64,000 nt of DNA, taken from Crotalaria pallida (Eukaryota > Streptophyta > Magnoliopsida > Fabales > Fabaceae). The stretch is taken from the NCBI GenBank assembly GCA_037953625.1, contig CM075649.1, positions 100,135,290 to 100,199,289 on the forward strand. The letters run 5' to 3'. The notes below the pieces were generated by a model. The model did no database searches, had not been told where the DNA came from, and saw only the letters and a program-made list of their open reading frames with translations. Positions 1 through 10,212 of this stretch are shown piece by piece; positions within the stretch are counted from its first letter, which is position 1; each line of letters begins with the position of its first letter. The translations under genes and the position numbers were made by a program.

Positions 1-388
1 TGTTATGAAATCATGATTTATCTTATGAAAGATTATTTGAGATATTGGAACGGTTGTCCTATGGAAAGGACATTGTATAAGTAGAATTGTTATGAAAAGA
101 AAGTATGAGAATGATTAATTTTGTGGAAGAATCGTGCTAGTGTACAGTGATGGTACAAGCGGCACAATAACCTTTGTTGAAAATCCCTTTTAAGTGACTG
201 GCCACGTGGATGACTATGTCGTGGTTTCATGTCTTGTGGAATTCACTGTACTATAGGGAGGTGTTTGCTATTACCCTTAGAGGTCGAGGCCCGTTAGAAG
301 CGAGGCTTAGAATGGGTCGACCAAACTAGGTTAATAAAAGACTTAAAAGACTTTAAGCTTTAATCCTTTCTAACTATGCGATGAGAGA

Positions 389-410
389 GAAGTAGTGGAG
401 AGGAAAGATA
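389..410 (+). other. Conserved LTR box, E0 copy
   Basis: Reads GAAGTAGTGGAGAGGAAAG and continues ATA. The same box occurs in F1 (44412), E3 (48050) and, reversed, F2 (60071), although the surrounding LTRs have diverged. Function unknown. Confidence 0.6.
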
Positions 411-1155
411 TCGTATATTGGAGGTCGATGCATTCCTTCGAGTGGTGATTGCGATAGGGGAGGGCAAGGACGGTGAAATGTCAAGAAGCCTTGAGCGCTT
501 CCTTAGGCAGGACAACGTTACAATTATCAAGGTCACCTGCTGGGCATTGATCGTAGCAAGGACTGCACGTACAACTAAGGATATAGCTGTTGCCCCCTTG
601 AGCAAATCGGAGATGGTGAGAGGGAATCTGAATCAAGGCTAGAAGTCATTGCTTTTTGTTAAATTGTGAAATTATGAAATGATATTGTATTTTGTTTTGT
701 TGGCCAGATGTATGGCTTCAGCTTGGTACGTACCCTTTGAATATCGATGCCTGTGTGGTTAGGATTCCTGTGCATCCCATCTGCTTTCCGACTTAGGTTG
801 TGGTTGGATATTGAAGTAGGAGATGTAACGTGTGTGCTGACTTACCCTTCGCTTCAATGATTTCCCTCCCTAAATCATTGACAGCTATGTTATGGTTCTG
901 GATAAGAGAATTGAGAAAGTTTACCAAAGATTTTAATAAAACATTTGAAACTATTATGAGAATAATTAATATTGTGAAATGATTATGCTGTGATGGTGAA
1001 GCATGATGCAATCTGAGTATCTATGTTGTATATGTATGTGTGTGAATTTTAATGTGACCCTTAGAGTAAGCCCATGTCGTCGACGATTATATCGTTCAGA
1101 TCGCTTACTCTCTCTGTGTTCCCCTTCTCTGTGGACATTGGGACGATGTCCACAG

Positions 1156-1653
1156 ATGGTAGATCTAGTTAGGTGTCAGATAGAAATCTCAAATAATGGG
1201 GTGGCGTTTTTGGAAGACTTCGGGCATTGGGAAGATAAGCAGACAGGATGGCTATGGGAAGGACCGGCCAAAATTGAGATCATCGACCCCGGCTTTGTTG
1301 TTAGTGGAAGGATGACAGACGAAAATCCATGTGTGATGTATCTCCGTGATCGAGTGGTTGGCGGTCCCTTTACTTATCATGAGATTCATCCAGCATTGAG
1401 GCATATGGACTTCGAGGATATCCCCAATGAAGAAGAAGATCCATATGCGGTGTCTGATAGAGAAGAAGAGTTAGCTTTAGAGGAGGAATTAGAAGATGTT
1501 CAGGAGGGAGAAATACAAGAGGAGTTACAAGAAGACGTAGAGATGTTGAATATGGAGTTAGATGAGGATGCAGCTATTTGGGAGCTTGAAGATCTTCAGG
1601 ATGATTTTGAGTTATGGGAACCTGAACAGGAGGAAGTTCTCGAGGAACAGTAG
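1156..1653 (+). CDS. LTR-encoded acidic ORF of E0 (unknown function)
   Basis: I do not recognise this protein. The frame is open from 1003, but ATG 1156 is preferred because it follows an acceptor-like TCCACAG and opens the part that resembles the LTR ORF of E1. From there it is 165 residues. Residues 1-80 are mixed, with CQIEIS near the start, EGPAKIEI in the middle and GGPFTY further on. The last ~85 residues are overwhelmingly Glu/Asp with a few Trp. After the TAG, a different frame continues to 1737 with acidic codons (WEFDPEK... SSDDEEF), so a small indel probably cut off the tail. It lies in sense orientation 0.5-1.0 kb before the LTR end, the same place as the E1 ORF. It could be a captured host gene fragment, an element accessory gene, or chance coding in a repeat. 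Confidence 0.5.
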   Translation: MVDLVRCQIEISNNGVAFLEDFGHWEDKQTGWLWEGPAKIEIIDPGFVVSGRMTDENPCVMYLRDRVVGGPFTYHEIHPALRHMDFEDIPNEEEDPYAVSDREEELALEEELEDVQEGEIQEELQEDVEMLNMELDEDAAIWELEDLQDDFELWEPEQEEVLEEQ

Positions 1654-2168
1654 AGTGGGAGTTCGACCCAGAAAAGGCACCTACTGTAGAAAGTAGTGAT
1701 GATGAGGAGTTTTATGTTTGTCATAAGGTTAAGTAGATTGAGTGTGCTCTGATAGGACTAATGTACTCTTAGTATTGGCATAGACCTTTTTGTTCTAAAT
1801 CTCCCTTGTAATCAATGTCATGCCATTTTGGGTAATGACCATTTTTAATGAAATGTCTATTCAGTATAATTATTGTATTAATGGTATAACTCCAACTTCT
1901 AATATAAATAAATGTTTTTCTTAAGGAAACCATTAGAGAAAAATAATGTTGTGAGAAAATGAGTTTTTTTTTGGAAATGTAGTTTGTAATGTGTCAGTTT
2001 GGAATAGAATAATATGTAAGGATGTTTTGCAACTTAAGTTATTTTGAAAGTTAAACTAAGACGATGAAAATCTTTTTTTTTAAGAAGTTAAGGATTAATT
2101 ATTGTATTAAAAAAAATGGCGCAAATTTTTGTTAAAATTCTATGTCCAAATTGGGGTGTTACATTTAG

Positions 2169-2180
2169 TGGTATCAGAGC
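2169..2180 (+). other. E0 primer binding site (initiator Met tRNA type)
   Basis: TGGTATCAGAGC lies five bases after the LTR end. It is the usual plant primer site complementary to the 3' end of initiator methionine tRNA and fixes E0 on the + strand. Confidence 0.9.
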
Positions 2181-2202
2181 AACGGTTGTCCTTAGTGGCA
2201 GT

Positions 2203-2311
2203 AAGCATAGCCTTATATGCTTTCCTTGTGTGACTCTGTTTGGTAGTTTAGCAATTGTTGTCTCTAGCGGCCTTTAAGCATAGCCTTATATGCTTTCTTT
2301 GTATGACTCTG
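2203..2311 (+). repeat. Direct duplication in the E0 leader
   Basis: A 36-bp sequence starting AAGCATAGCCTTATATGC at 2203-2238 recurs at 2276-2311 with two differences, an offset of 73 bp. The matching place after the E3 primer site has a single related copy. Confidence 0.75.
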
Positions 2312-2384
2312 ATGTGTCGCTCTGATTGTGTGATGGTATTTAGTTATGATATGAGTGATCTAAGAGTTAGGGGTGTGCAGAAAG

Positions 2385-2532
2385 ATGGTGCGTGGACATT
2401 TCGTAAGATCATCAAATCAGAGCAACAACAACAACGATGCACATCCTGAGTTCATAAGAGGACTAAGGTTGGGATTGGAGTTGGTTCTTCCTCACATGAA
2501 TATTCCAAAAATCAGACCAAGTAGAGGACGAA
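2385..2532 (+). pseudogene. E0 gag, N-terminal fragment cut by the E1 insertion
   Basis: An ATG at 2385, about 200 bp after the primer site, opens a basic, Asn-rich frame (starts MVRGHFVRSSNQ) that continues to 2532, where the E1 LTR begins. Its position matches the start of gag in Tekay-type elements. There is no recognisable domain in the 49 codons that remain. The rest of E0 must lie beyond the window, on the far side of E1. The five bases before E1 are ACGAA, the expected target duplication. Confidence 0.45.
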
Positions 2533-3357
2533 TGTGACACCCTTGTTTTATATCATGAAAATAATAAATATTTCCGAATATAGAATACTTGCTATCAAAA
2601 ATTGGGTCTAGAAAATTTTTCCTTTTTAACTTATACTTGCTCAATTATAAACACATTTAACCTTGACAAATAATTTGAATTCGGCTTAATAATACCTTAA
2701 TTACAAAAGCCTCTTGAGACAACACCTTTTTAATATAATAAAACATATTCGTAGCGTTGATTAAAAACATATTAATTGTCTCTTGAGTTTAATCGAACTT
2801 GTAGAATATAAACTTATTTGCCGAATCCTTTTTGATAAAAATCAGAGTATGCGAAAGTAAAAATAATACTTGTGGGGCACTGCTGAGGTAAAAACATCAT
2901 ATATATATATACCATAAGATAAACACCCCCACCAGTATCATAGTAGCAAGTATCACAGTCGAGATAGCAAGTTTTAGTGAAACATATACATAACTAGCTG
3001 CTCAAAATAAACCTCACTCTAAGACCTCTCAAAAATATATACAATATATAACAAAGTCAAAATAGAAGTCCCAGAGCAGGTCATCCATGTCCTCAGCAGC
3101 TCCTCTGATCCTCTGCAGCTCTATCCCTAGTCCTAGGATCCAAAATATGTATGCTATGCAAGCTCCTAGGAACCAGCAGGTCCACCTCTAGTAGAAACAG
3201 TAGGCTCGACAGGCACCTCCTCCTCATCCTCATCCTCAACGGGATCCTCCTCGACCTCGCCCGACTATGCAGAAACCTCACCACTGGGCCTAGGATCTGC
3301 AGAAGCAGTCCTCTCAGAGTCAGCCGGACCAGGAGAAGGAGTCTCCTCAGTAACAAC

Positions 3358-3639
3358 TCAATGTGAAGTAGGATGAGTACGAGTGGCAGATCTAAAACGA
3401 AAACTATGAAATCGACACACTGGTCGAGCCGGGGGTGGTCCTCTATATGAGTAAAAGGGTGGAACATGCATAGTATAGACTATAGGGATCCTAAACCTAC
3501 GAGGTCGCACCCGAACCAAAGGGTTAGGGTGGTAGAGAGTAATCTCCACCTCCCCCTCAATGGTGGCTTGGTACTCCTCGTAAGTCCATATACCACTAGG
3601 GATAGGGCGTATCTCGATGCAAGCTAGGTATCTGGCCAT
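3358..3639 (-). pseudogene. E1 left-LTR ORF, truncated by a nonsense change
   Basis: This is the left-LTR copy of the ORF at 18491-18964. It begins MARYLACIEIR and stops after 93 residues, where the right copy has an Arg codon (AGA in the right LTR, TGA here). The acidic tail encoded further on is not translated. The change shows that the two LTR copies are drifting apart. Confidence 0.55.
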
Positions 3640-3855
3640 CACCTAAACAGGGAATAGGGAGTAAGTATACACATATACATAATCAATAAAGACTAAAATA
3701 CAAACACAAGTATATCATGGACAGACAATAATGCAAGCACATATGAGCACACCATTTTTCAACATTATATCTCTTATAATGCAAGTGGCATGATGCATGA
3801 TTTCCATCCATAACTGAGGCCTCCATCATCTTTGATATCTGTCAATAGATATCTC

Positions 3856-4059
3856 AGTGTTCCCAGAACACTAACATACGTTCCCAGAACGTATGGCAAA
3901 CCATACTTGGAAAACAAGCACCACTCCCAGAGTGCGCATTACGTTCCCAGAACGCATAAAAACCATGTCCCAGACACTGGCCACATTCCCAGAATGTGTC
4001 ATCAAGTAGGTTGCATCAATTTGGTACTCCCAAAGTACACTCCTTATGTTCCCAGAACA
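3856..4059 (-). repeat. Hairpin array with constant CCCAG loop, E1 left LTR
   Basis: Eight small inverted repeats lie within 204 bp. Each has the loop CCCAG (one CCCAA) on the + strand, CTGGG in element sense, and a different self-complementary stem. Examples are AGTGTT/AACACT (3856), CATACGTT/AACGTATG (3875), CACT/AGTG (3922), CCATGT/ACA-c-TGG (3963), CACATT/AATGTG (3982) and GTACT/AGTAC (4024). Short frames with SGN or VPRT repeats across this array are by-products. Confidence 0.85.
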
Positions 4060-4325
4060 ACATCCAGTCACCAACCTAATCTTCATTCTCTATGAATGAA
4101 TGCACACACAATTATTAAGGTTGGTTTTTATCTTTCATTATTGTGATTTAGAAATATCTCATACTCTCCTTTGAATGATTGAATTGAGGTATAACCTTTG
4201 ACATAAAAATTCATCCTTGAATTAACTTAAAGACATGCCATTAGACTTGGGTTGGGAAAAACTTAACCAATGGTATCAAACTTTTCACTTAAAAGACTTA
4301 ACTTTTATTTTTCAGTTTCAGGTAC

Positions 4326-4736
4326 TAACCGGTTACAGTTCAGACTAACCGGTTAGAATTACAGACCTGAACCTACTAACCATTGAAATTCAGAAATACC
4401 CTTTTCTTGAATTCTCTACCCAATCCATAAATATAGTGTCAGCATTGTTATATACCTCAAACCCAACTGATTTCATCATTCAGAAGTCTAAATCACAATC
4501 CAATTCCAATTTAGCATAATTTCCACTTGAAATTATCTTTTAACATTAAGGCATTGACTCATCAATTACAATCTGAAACAAACGGTGTTCATTGACATGA
4601 TTTCAGATTGGTGTCAAATGAAATTAGAGTATAGACCTGAGTGCAAATGGTAAGAACACTGAGCCAGTTTCAGAAAACCATTTTCTTTGAAAAACTGACA
4701 GTATCTAACCGGTTAAAGATTCAGAATAACCGGTTA
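4326..4736. repeat. TAACCGGTTA palindromes, E1 left LTR
   Basis: Perfect 10-bp palindromes TAACCGGTTA at 4326, 4346 and 4727, with the near-perfect TAACCGGTTA-type copy at 4706. Right-LTR counterparts are at 19651, 20011 and 20032 (the last degenerate). One unit between 4326 and 4346 is absent from the right LTR. Confidence 0.85.
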
Positions 4737-4940
4737 GATTCTGCAGAATGTACACTGCATAAAGGGATTTTGCATACCATTTTCTACCATACTAAAATCT
4801 AACAAATTTCAGTCATAAACAGAGTTCACATACCTTAATATAAACATGTTTAACCATAGAAACATATTCATTTTGCATATAACTCAACATAAACACAACT
4901 TGATATCATAAAACTCATAATAAGCATTTAGATTCTCTTT

Positions 4941-5532
4941 TGTAGGGTCTGCCGACCATATACGGACCTAAGTCTTACTAAGGGGATTCTGTAAGGGAAC
5001 TATACAATGGTTCACCTATCATGAAAGTCCTTCGCTCGGACTCATGGACTCCGAGCATACAAGAGGGCCAGGCTCGGACTTGATGGAACCGAGCCTTACG
5101 ATCAGTCCCCAATCCATCAGGCTCGGGACTCTAGGGACCGAGACACATCGTCGGTTCATGGATAAGCTCAAGCTCACCGAGGCTTCTTATCCCTTCCGCA
5201 AATCTCTCCTAGATTCTCGCAATAGCCTAGACATGAGATCTTCAGCTGATCCTAACCAGATTCTAAGCATAATTATCCGATATTATCTCACAGAGTCCTG
5301 GTTTAGCACAACTCTGATACAGGGCCCAAACGACCCATATCAGCCTCCTCCAAACCCTATAAATAGCTCGTCACAGCTAGGGTTTCAGGGAGGTTCTCTC
5401 ATCCCTACTCTCAAGAACTACGTGTGGCTTGATCCCCTTATCACTAGGGGTACGTAGGACCGGGGTCACCCTCGTCAGTTGCAACAACCCCAAACACACA
5501 TCGTGGTGTTCCATCAATACCGGAACACTACA
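4941..5532 (+). repeat. EA 5' LTR
   Basis: 592 bp, TGTAGGG...ACTACA, nearly identical to 11574-12164 with scattered substitutions. The 137-codon open frame across it overlaps the TATA box and is not a gene. Confidence 0.95.
5358..5365 (+). promoter_or_regulatory. TATA box of EA 5' LTR
   Basis: CCCTATAAATAGC is a near-ideal plant TATA box, 175 bp before the LTR end. The copy in the 3' LTR is at 11990-11997. Confidence 0.8.
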
Positions 5533-5533
5533 T

Positions 5534-5551
5534 TGGCGCCGTCTGTGGGAA
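5534..5551 (+). other. EA primer binding site
   Basis: TGGCGCCGTCTGTGGGAA starts one base after the LTR. TGGCGCC-type primer sites are common in Tat/Athila-related gypsy elements and differ from the Met type used by the other elements here. The tRNA is not assigned. Confidence 0.7.
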
Positions 5552-8485
5552 CGATAAATTTCGATTCCCATCCACATTAAACAAAAAAAAATCAATCAAG
5601 GAAAAACAGGAACAGTAGCAGTTCTGGACCTGGACCATCGCTGCTAGGGGATTGCCATAATCGACTGCAACGTGCAGCAAACAAGACAGCCTCATCATCG
5701 ACGCCGTTGCCGCCGTTGGGGTACGGTTCTGGACCATCGCTGCTACGGGCAAGCAATCGGCCCTACTGCATCTGGATCTGTTAGCGACACGGTGCTCGAC
5801 CCGGTGGCTATTCTGACGCGCCTCCTCTTCTCCCGCGGTGGTCAGTTGCGCACCAAAACCAAACGAGCCCCACCACTCACCATCGTTCCCATCCTACTTT
5901 GCGACCTCCGAGTTTGCTAATTCAGACTTGAAGCGCGAAGGAGAAACAAAATAGAAGAGGAACAGATCGCACGAGAAAAAGAGTCACGATCAACAAAGCT
6001 ACCGCCAAGCGCGAGTACCTCCCGACGGCGAGCACCACTATTGGTTTCAGATCGCTGCAACAACGAAGGATCGAGGCAAGCCATCTCCAAGCCGACACGA
6101 ATTTTGCAACTACTGCATTTGAGCCTCGCCGTTCTCGCCGTCCCCGGTGGCAACCTCATGACCATCACTTTCGTCATCTCCTCCTTTTCCTTTCAAACAC
6201 GAGCTTGCTCCCTTCGCCGTCAACTCCGTCACGTTCCTTCTCGCCGCACCACCCATGTTCGCCTTCGGTCCCTGTTCGTTGCCGCCGCAGCTTCCATGTT
6301 GGCTTAGGATTGCAGCAAGCAGCTGCAGCATGAGGGTGGCAAAACCTAATGGGCCACAAGGCCCAAACTATAAAAGGGAAAGATCCTAACCCGATGCTCA
6401 ACTTATTATGACATATTATTTGCTCTTATGACCACGTCTTTTTATAAAACCATCATGTATTTTACTTGTATTTTATATACGTATAGCTTGTGGTTAACAG
6501 CAAATAATATCATGTAGTTTTGCTATTTAGTTTGATTACATGTTATTGATTAATTGCTAATAATTATCATTATTGTTATAAATTGTCAACTTGGACGACA
6601 ACCGCTAAATTATTTTCTATGCACATATGCGAGGTACATTAATGGACAAATAATTTTTCGAATCTAGTGGAATCTAGTGGTGATCGCGAGAATCCCCGCG
6701 CCGAGTTCTCCTCTTAAAGCTTGTTCTCCGAGTGAAGAGCAAGGACCCCCGCGCCGAGTTCCCCTCTTGAAGCTCGTGTTCCGAGCATAAAGAAAATCAT
6801 ATTTAAGGAAAATAGAGGTCAGCCCTCAATGCTCAACAAAGTCCATTTGGAAAGGAGTGACAGAAGACTTCAATCCAACATTCTTTAATCCGACATTCCT
6901 CAATCTGGCATTTCTCACCACACTGAATCAGGGAAGGAATTCTCGTTCCTATATTATTTTCCTATTTACTTGGCATTTTATGTGATTACTTTACACACAT
7001 GCTGATATTAATTTACCTGATGCAGTACTTTTGACATGTGCTTTTAATGCTTATTCCTTATAATTTCATTACATGTCACTAATTATTTGATATTCCCTAA
7101 TTATGATTTTTTGTATACATGCTGATACGTGGCGTGGCATATTGTTAGCCAAGTTTCTTTGCTGCTGAATGTTATTAAATGTCTGTCTTTCCCGTTGTGA
7201 TAGGATAATAATATTTGATATACATTGCCTTTCGAATGACATTAGGCAATTTCTGGCAATTGTGCATTGTCGTTTTTCATGATTTGGCGCTTTCATCATT
7301 TGATTTGTTGTCATTAAATGATTTGACATATTTATAAATGTCATTCATTACAATTATTGCACCTGATATACCTGAAATCATGCATCTTTTCATGGGCAAT
7401 CTTGTCTGGTTGCACGATATTTAATTATTGTCATTATTATATTTGTTACGTGTGATCTTTTTAGAATCATACTATTTTACATACCAATATTTTATTATGT
7501 AAACTTGCCACTAATTTTCATTATTGCAATTTAATTATTATACATTGTCAGTTCAAATGACGATTACTAATTATTAATTTTGTATACATATACGAGGTAC
7601 AAATATCGATAAACAGTCCATTTCAAGGTTTTCATCAATGGGCAAACAACTCTTCTGAGTGTTGCGAGCACCTCAACATGTTCGAAATCAGTTGACAGTG
7701 GAGAGGATACTAGATACTAGCCTTCTCCCTTCGGATTCATTACACGATTGTCACCACTTCTCCACCGGTTTCCTACCAGATCCCTACACCCATAGTAGAA
7801 TATCAGGCTATGATATCAATCGATCAATGACATCCTCGAATTGATCGGTCCCTTCTACCATGACACCCTTGCCTCTCATGGTCACTAAAAGCCAAAAGAC
7901 GATCCCCGTCAACATCTCTTCTCAAGATCCCAGCATTGCTCACAAGGGTGCTATACAACCCATAACGGCATACAGGGTGTTTGGTAGGAAGAAGATGAAG
8001 AATACCAAGCGAGCACACGTTCTAGCAATAGAAGAAGAAAGGTCTCTATGCCAAAATGACGCCAAGCATATCAATGTTCATGCCAAAAAGGATGCCGAAC
8101 GTATCAAAATTAAAAAATAGTCCCATAAAGACTAACAGGGAAAGATCTTTCTCATTATCTCATTTACGTCATTTACATTGCATGGTTTAAGCCTCACATT
8201 CATTATTACTGAATCACTTGCTGCACAACATTATATTATCTTAGATAACAGCTCATACTTCACAGTGAAACAGCTCATACTTCGCTATTAATGTCATTAC
8301 ATATCATTTACTACTTGATATTCTAATAGTTGTTTTTATACATCATGTAAAGGTACAAATTTGATGGTCAGAACTACCGGGCGCGATAGCCCGAGCACGA
8401 TGGCCAAAAATGATTCGAGTGTTTCACGCATAACCCAAGTCAGGATTCCTATCATCCGAAAACATGCACAAGCCGACCACAGGTC
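5552..8485 (+). other. EA internal region, non-coding part 1
   Basis: 5552-6330 is GC-rich with no convincing reading frame. From 6400 on it is AT-rich. A ~50-bp motif containing CGCGCCGAGTTC is present twice at about 6690-6780. An AT-rich unit ending near CATATRCGAGGTAC recurs loosely at about 6620, 7585 and 8345. Open frames of 61-86 codons at 7659-8120 show no domain. Confidence 0.5.
6690..6785 (+). repeat. Two-copy direct repeat in EA
   Basis: Two imperfect copies of a ~50-bp sequence with the core CCCCGCGCCGAGTTC, then CTCTT(A/G)AAGCT and TTCCGAG. Confidence 0.65.
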
Positions 8486-8845
8486 TAAATTGTAAGATCC
8501 ATGAAGAATGTTTTGATAAATGCCAAAAGGTTTTGAACAAGCTACAAATGTGTTGATCAAGTTCAAGCTCAACAAGCAACAACAAACATCAAGTTAAGAA
8601 GAGAGAGCCAACTCATGAAGACTTAGTTTGGTAGTTTATGTTTTATTATTTTATCTTTTGCCTCACAAGTCTCTTAGTTTATGAGTTTGGGTAGAGTATA
8701 TAGAGGGTAGTGAATCTCTATCATAGTCATGATTATATCATATTTTGAGTATTCACTTTGCCTAAAATCAATAGGTGGCTTAAAGGTTTGAAAGAAAAGG
8801 TTTAGTTTTTGAGAAAACAAGTTTTAAGTGATTTTGAATCAAAAT

Positions 8846-9015
8846 AATCGATTAACAGGTTTTGATAATCGATTAATAGTATATTATGAACTGATAATCG
8901 ATTAACAACTTTTGATAATCGAGTATCTTGACTTTTACTCGAGTAAATTTTTACAGGCTTGCGGCATTACTCGATTAAGGCATGGTTACTCGATTAGCAC
9001 TTATTTTACTCGAGT
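8846..9015. repeat. Palindrome cluster upstream of the S1 TATA box
   Basis: Repeated AATCGATT (8846, 8867, 8896), ACTCGATTA variants and ACTCGAGT (ending 9015), at positions 356-525 of the LTR, 80-250 bp before the TATA box. Confidence 0.85.
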
Positions 9016-9095
9016 AACACGCACAGATCTGGTTTTTAAAATGCATTTTTCACTTCTCAAAAGCACTTCTAACCATTCCTAACTTTTGGGTATTC

Positions 9096-9103
9096 TATAT
9101 AAA
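9096..9103 (+). promoter_or_regulatory. TATA box of S1
   Basis: TTCTATATAAACC on the + strand, at about position 606 of the LTR. Confidence 0.65.
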
Positions 9104-9965
9104 CCTATTCCTAACCTTTGTGGTTCATTATTACACTTTAGATCAAATCAATTTCTCAAAGCCACTCTATTCTCTCTCACTTTCTCAAGATCAAAGCATT
9201 AAACTTTTACATTCTTTGATCAAGAACCTTGAATCTCTCATGTTGATATTTTCATATCTTTTGAAAGAGATTCATAGGGTTGTTATTTTGTTTTCATTTG
9301 AGTTGTAATCATTGCAAAGAAGGCAAACACTCTACAACAAAGGAAGTCTTGAAGAAGTTATTCATCAAGCAAAGTTATTTGGAAGCCTTGGTGTGGCATA
9401 TCATCAAGCACTTGGAAGTCTTGTAGTGAAGCAAGCAAGTGGAAGTCTTTGAAGAATCTCAAAGCATTGGAAGTCTTGTTGTGGGGAATCGGCAAGCAAA
9501 AGAGAAGAGGTTAGATTAGATATCAATAGGGTTACAAGGCAAGGGTGTGGTATCTCTTGTAGGCTAGCAAGAAGGGAGTCTTGTGAGGCATTTACTTGTA
9601 ATTTGAGAAACTCTAATTCCTCATAGTGAAGAATCTCTCTTGGTTGAAGAGGGGACTGGAGTAGCTTTCAGGTGGATGAAAGTGAACGAGGATAAATCAC
9701 TGTGTCGTATCTCTAAACTCTCTACTCTTTCCAATTCAAGTCTTTAATTGTGTTCTTGATTGAAAACCTAGAAAAAGTGATTTTTCATAATTGATTGAAT
9801 TGAATCTTAATTGTGCAAAATTGATTTGGGGAAAATCATTTTCATAACCTAGGTAATCAATAAGAATATTGGTGTTAATCAATTCCGCTTTATCTCTGAT
9901 CATATGTGTTAATTGATTGATTTTCGTATTTGATTGAAAAGTGATTTTTCAATTTTAACATTGAT

Positions 9966-10050
9966 TAATCGAGTAATTGGTTTCATTAATCGATTAGTTT
10001 GAATTGATCATTCGGCATTAATCGATTAGTTGACTTGTTAATCGATTAAT
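9966..10050. repeat. Second palindrome cluster of S1
   Basis: TAATCGAGTA followed by three ATTAATCGATTA-type palindromes near the LTR 3' end (positions 1476-1560 of 1717). Confidence 0.85.
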
Positions 10051-10212
10051 AGTTGAAGAAATTTCAAGAAAATCATTTGTTTTAATCGTTTTGATTTGTT
10101 TCTTGCAAAAATCTTTCAAGGTTTATCTAACACCTATTCAACCCCCCCTTCTAGGTGTTCTCCTAGTGTCTCCTAGTTATTTCACCCACCGATTGTAGGT
10201 TCCAACATAAAT

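Larger units (their letters stand above)
1..2163 (+). mobile_element. E0: partial 5' LTR of a Tekay-type gypsy retrotransposon
   Basis: This is the 3' part of an LTR that begins before the window. It ends in GGGGTGTTACA at 2163 and is followed directly by a primer binding site. Two blocks are shared with the LTRs of E3 and F: the GAAGTAGTGGAGAGGAA box at 389-410 and a block around 751-835 (GCTTCCGACTAGGTT-like, then GGAGATGTA). They show that these LTRs are diverged relatives. An acidic ORF lies at 1156-1653. The rest (1-388, 411-750, 836-1155, 1738-2163) is AT-rich LTR sequence in which I see nothing further. Confidence 0.85.
2533..4940 (-). repeat. E1 3' LTR, outer segment
   Basis: Matches 17850-20276 closely. 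It holds the broken LTR ORF (3358-3639), a hairpin array (3856-4059) and TAACCGGTTA palindromes (4326-4736). TCTTT at 4936-4940 is the target duplication left by EA. Compared with the right LTR it keeps an extra ~21-bp palindrome unit near 4336-4355 but lacks ~30 bp near 4870. Confidence 0.9.
8491..10207 (+). mobile_element. S1: solo Sirevirus (Ty1-copia) LTR inside EA
   Basis: A 1,717-bp LTR beginning TGTAAGATCC and ending GGTTCCAACA, flanked by the perfect 5-bp target duplication TAAAT (8486-8490 and 10208-10212). The end matches the Sirevirus LTRs at 20372 onward (GGTTTCCAACA in sense), and both have a C-tract followed by TTCTAG or TCTAG nearby. No internal sequence remains, so LTR-LTR recombination removed the element. 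Two palindrome clusters (8846-9015, 9966-10050) and a TATA box (9096) are visible. Confidence 0.9.

Noticed and set aside
2169..2180. tRNA gene at the primer sites
   Set aside because: Only 12 bases complementary to a tRNA 3' end next to LTRs; no tRNA fold around any of them.
3093..3467. 124-codon Leu/Arg-rich frame opposite or overlapping the E1 LTR ORF (also 18418-18792)
   Set aside because: Alternative-frame shadow of the LTR ORF with composition dictated by its acidic codons.
3856..4059. CRISPR-like array
   Set aside because: Units are short hairpins with a constant loop and variable arms, not constant repeats with unique spacers, and the DNA is plant nuclear.
5044..5457. 137-codon frame in the EA 5' LTR
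   Set aside because: It runs across the TATA box, is only partly open in the other LTR, and has no domain.
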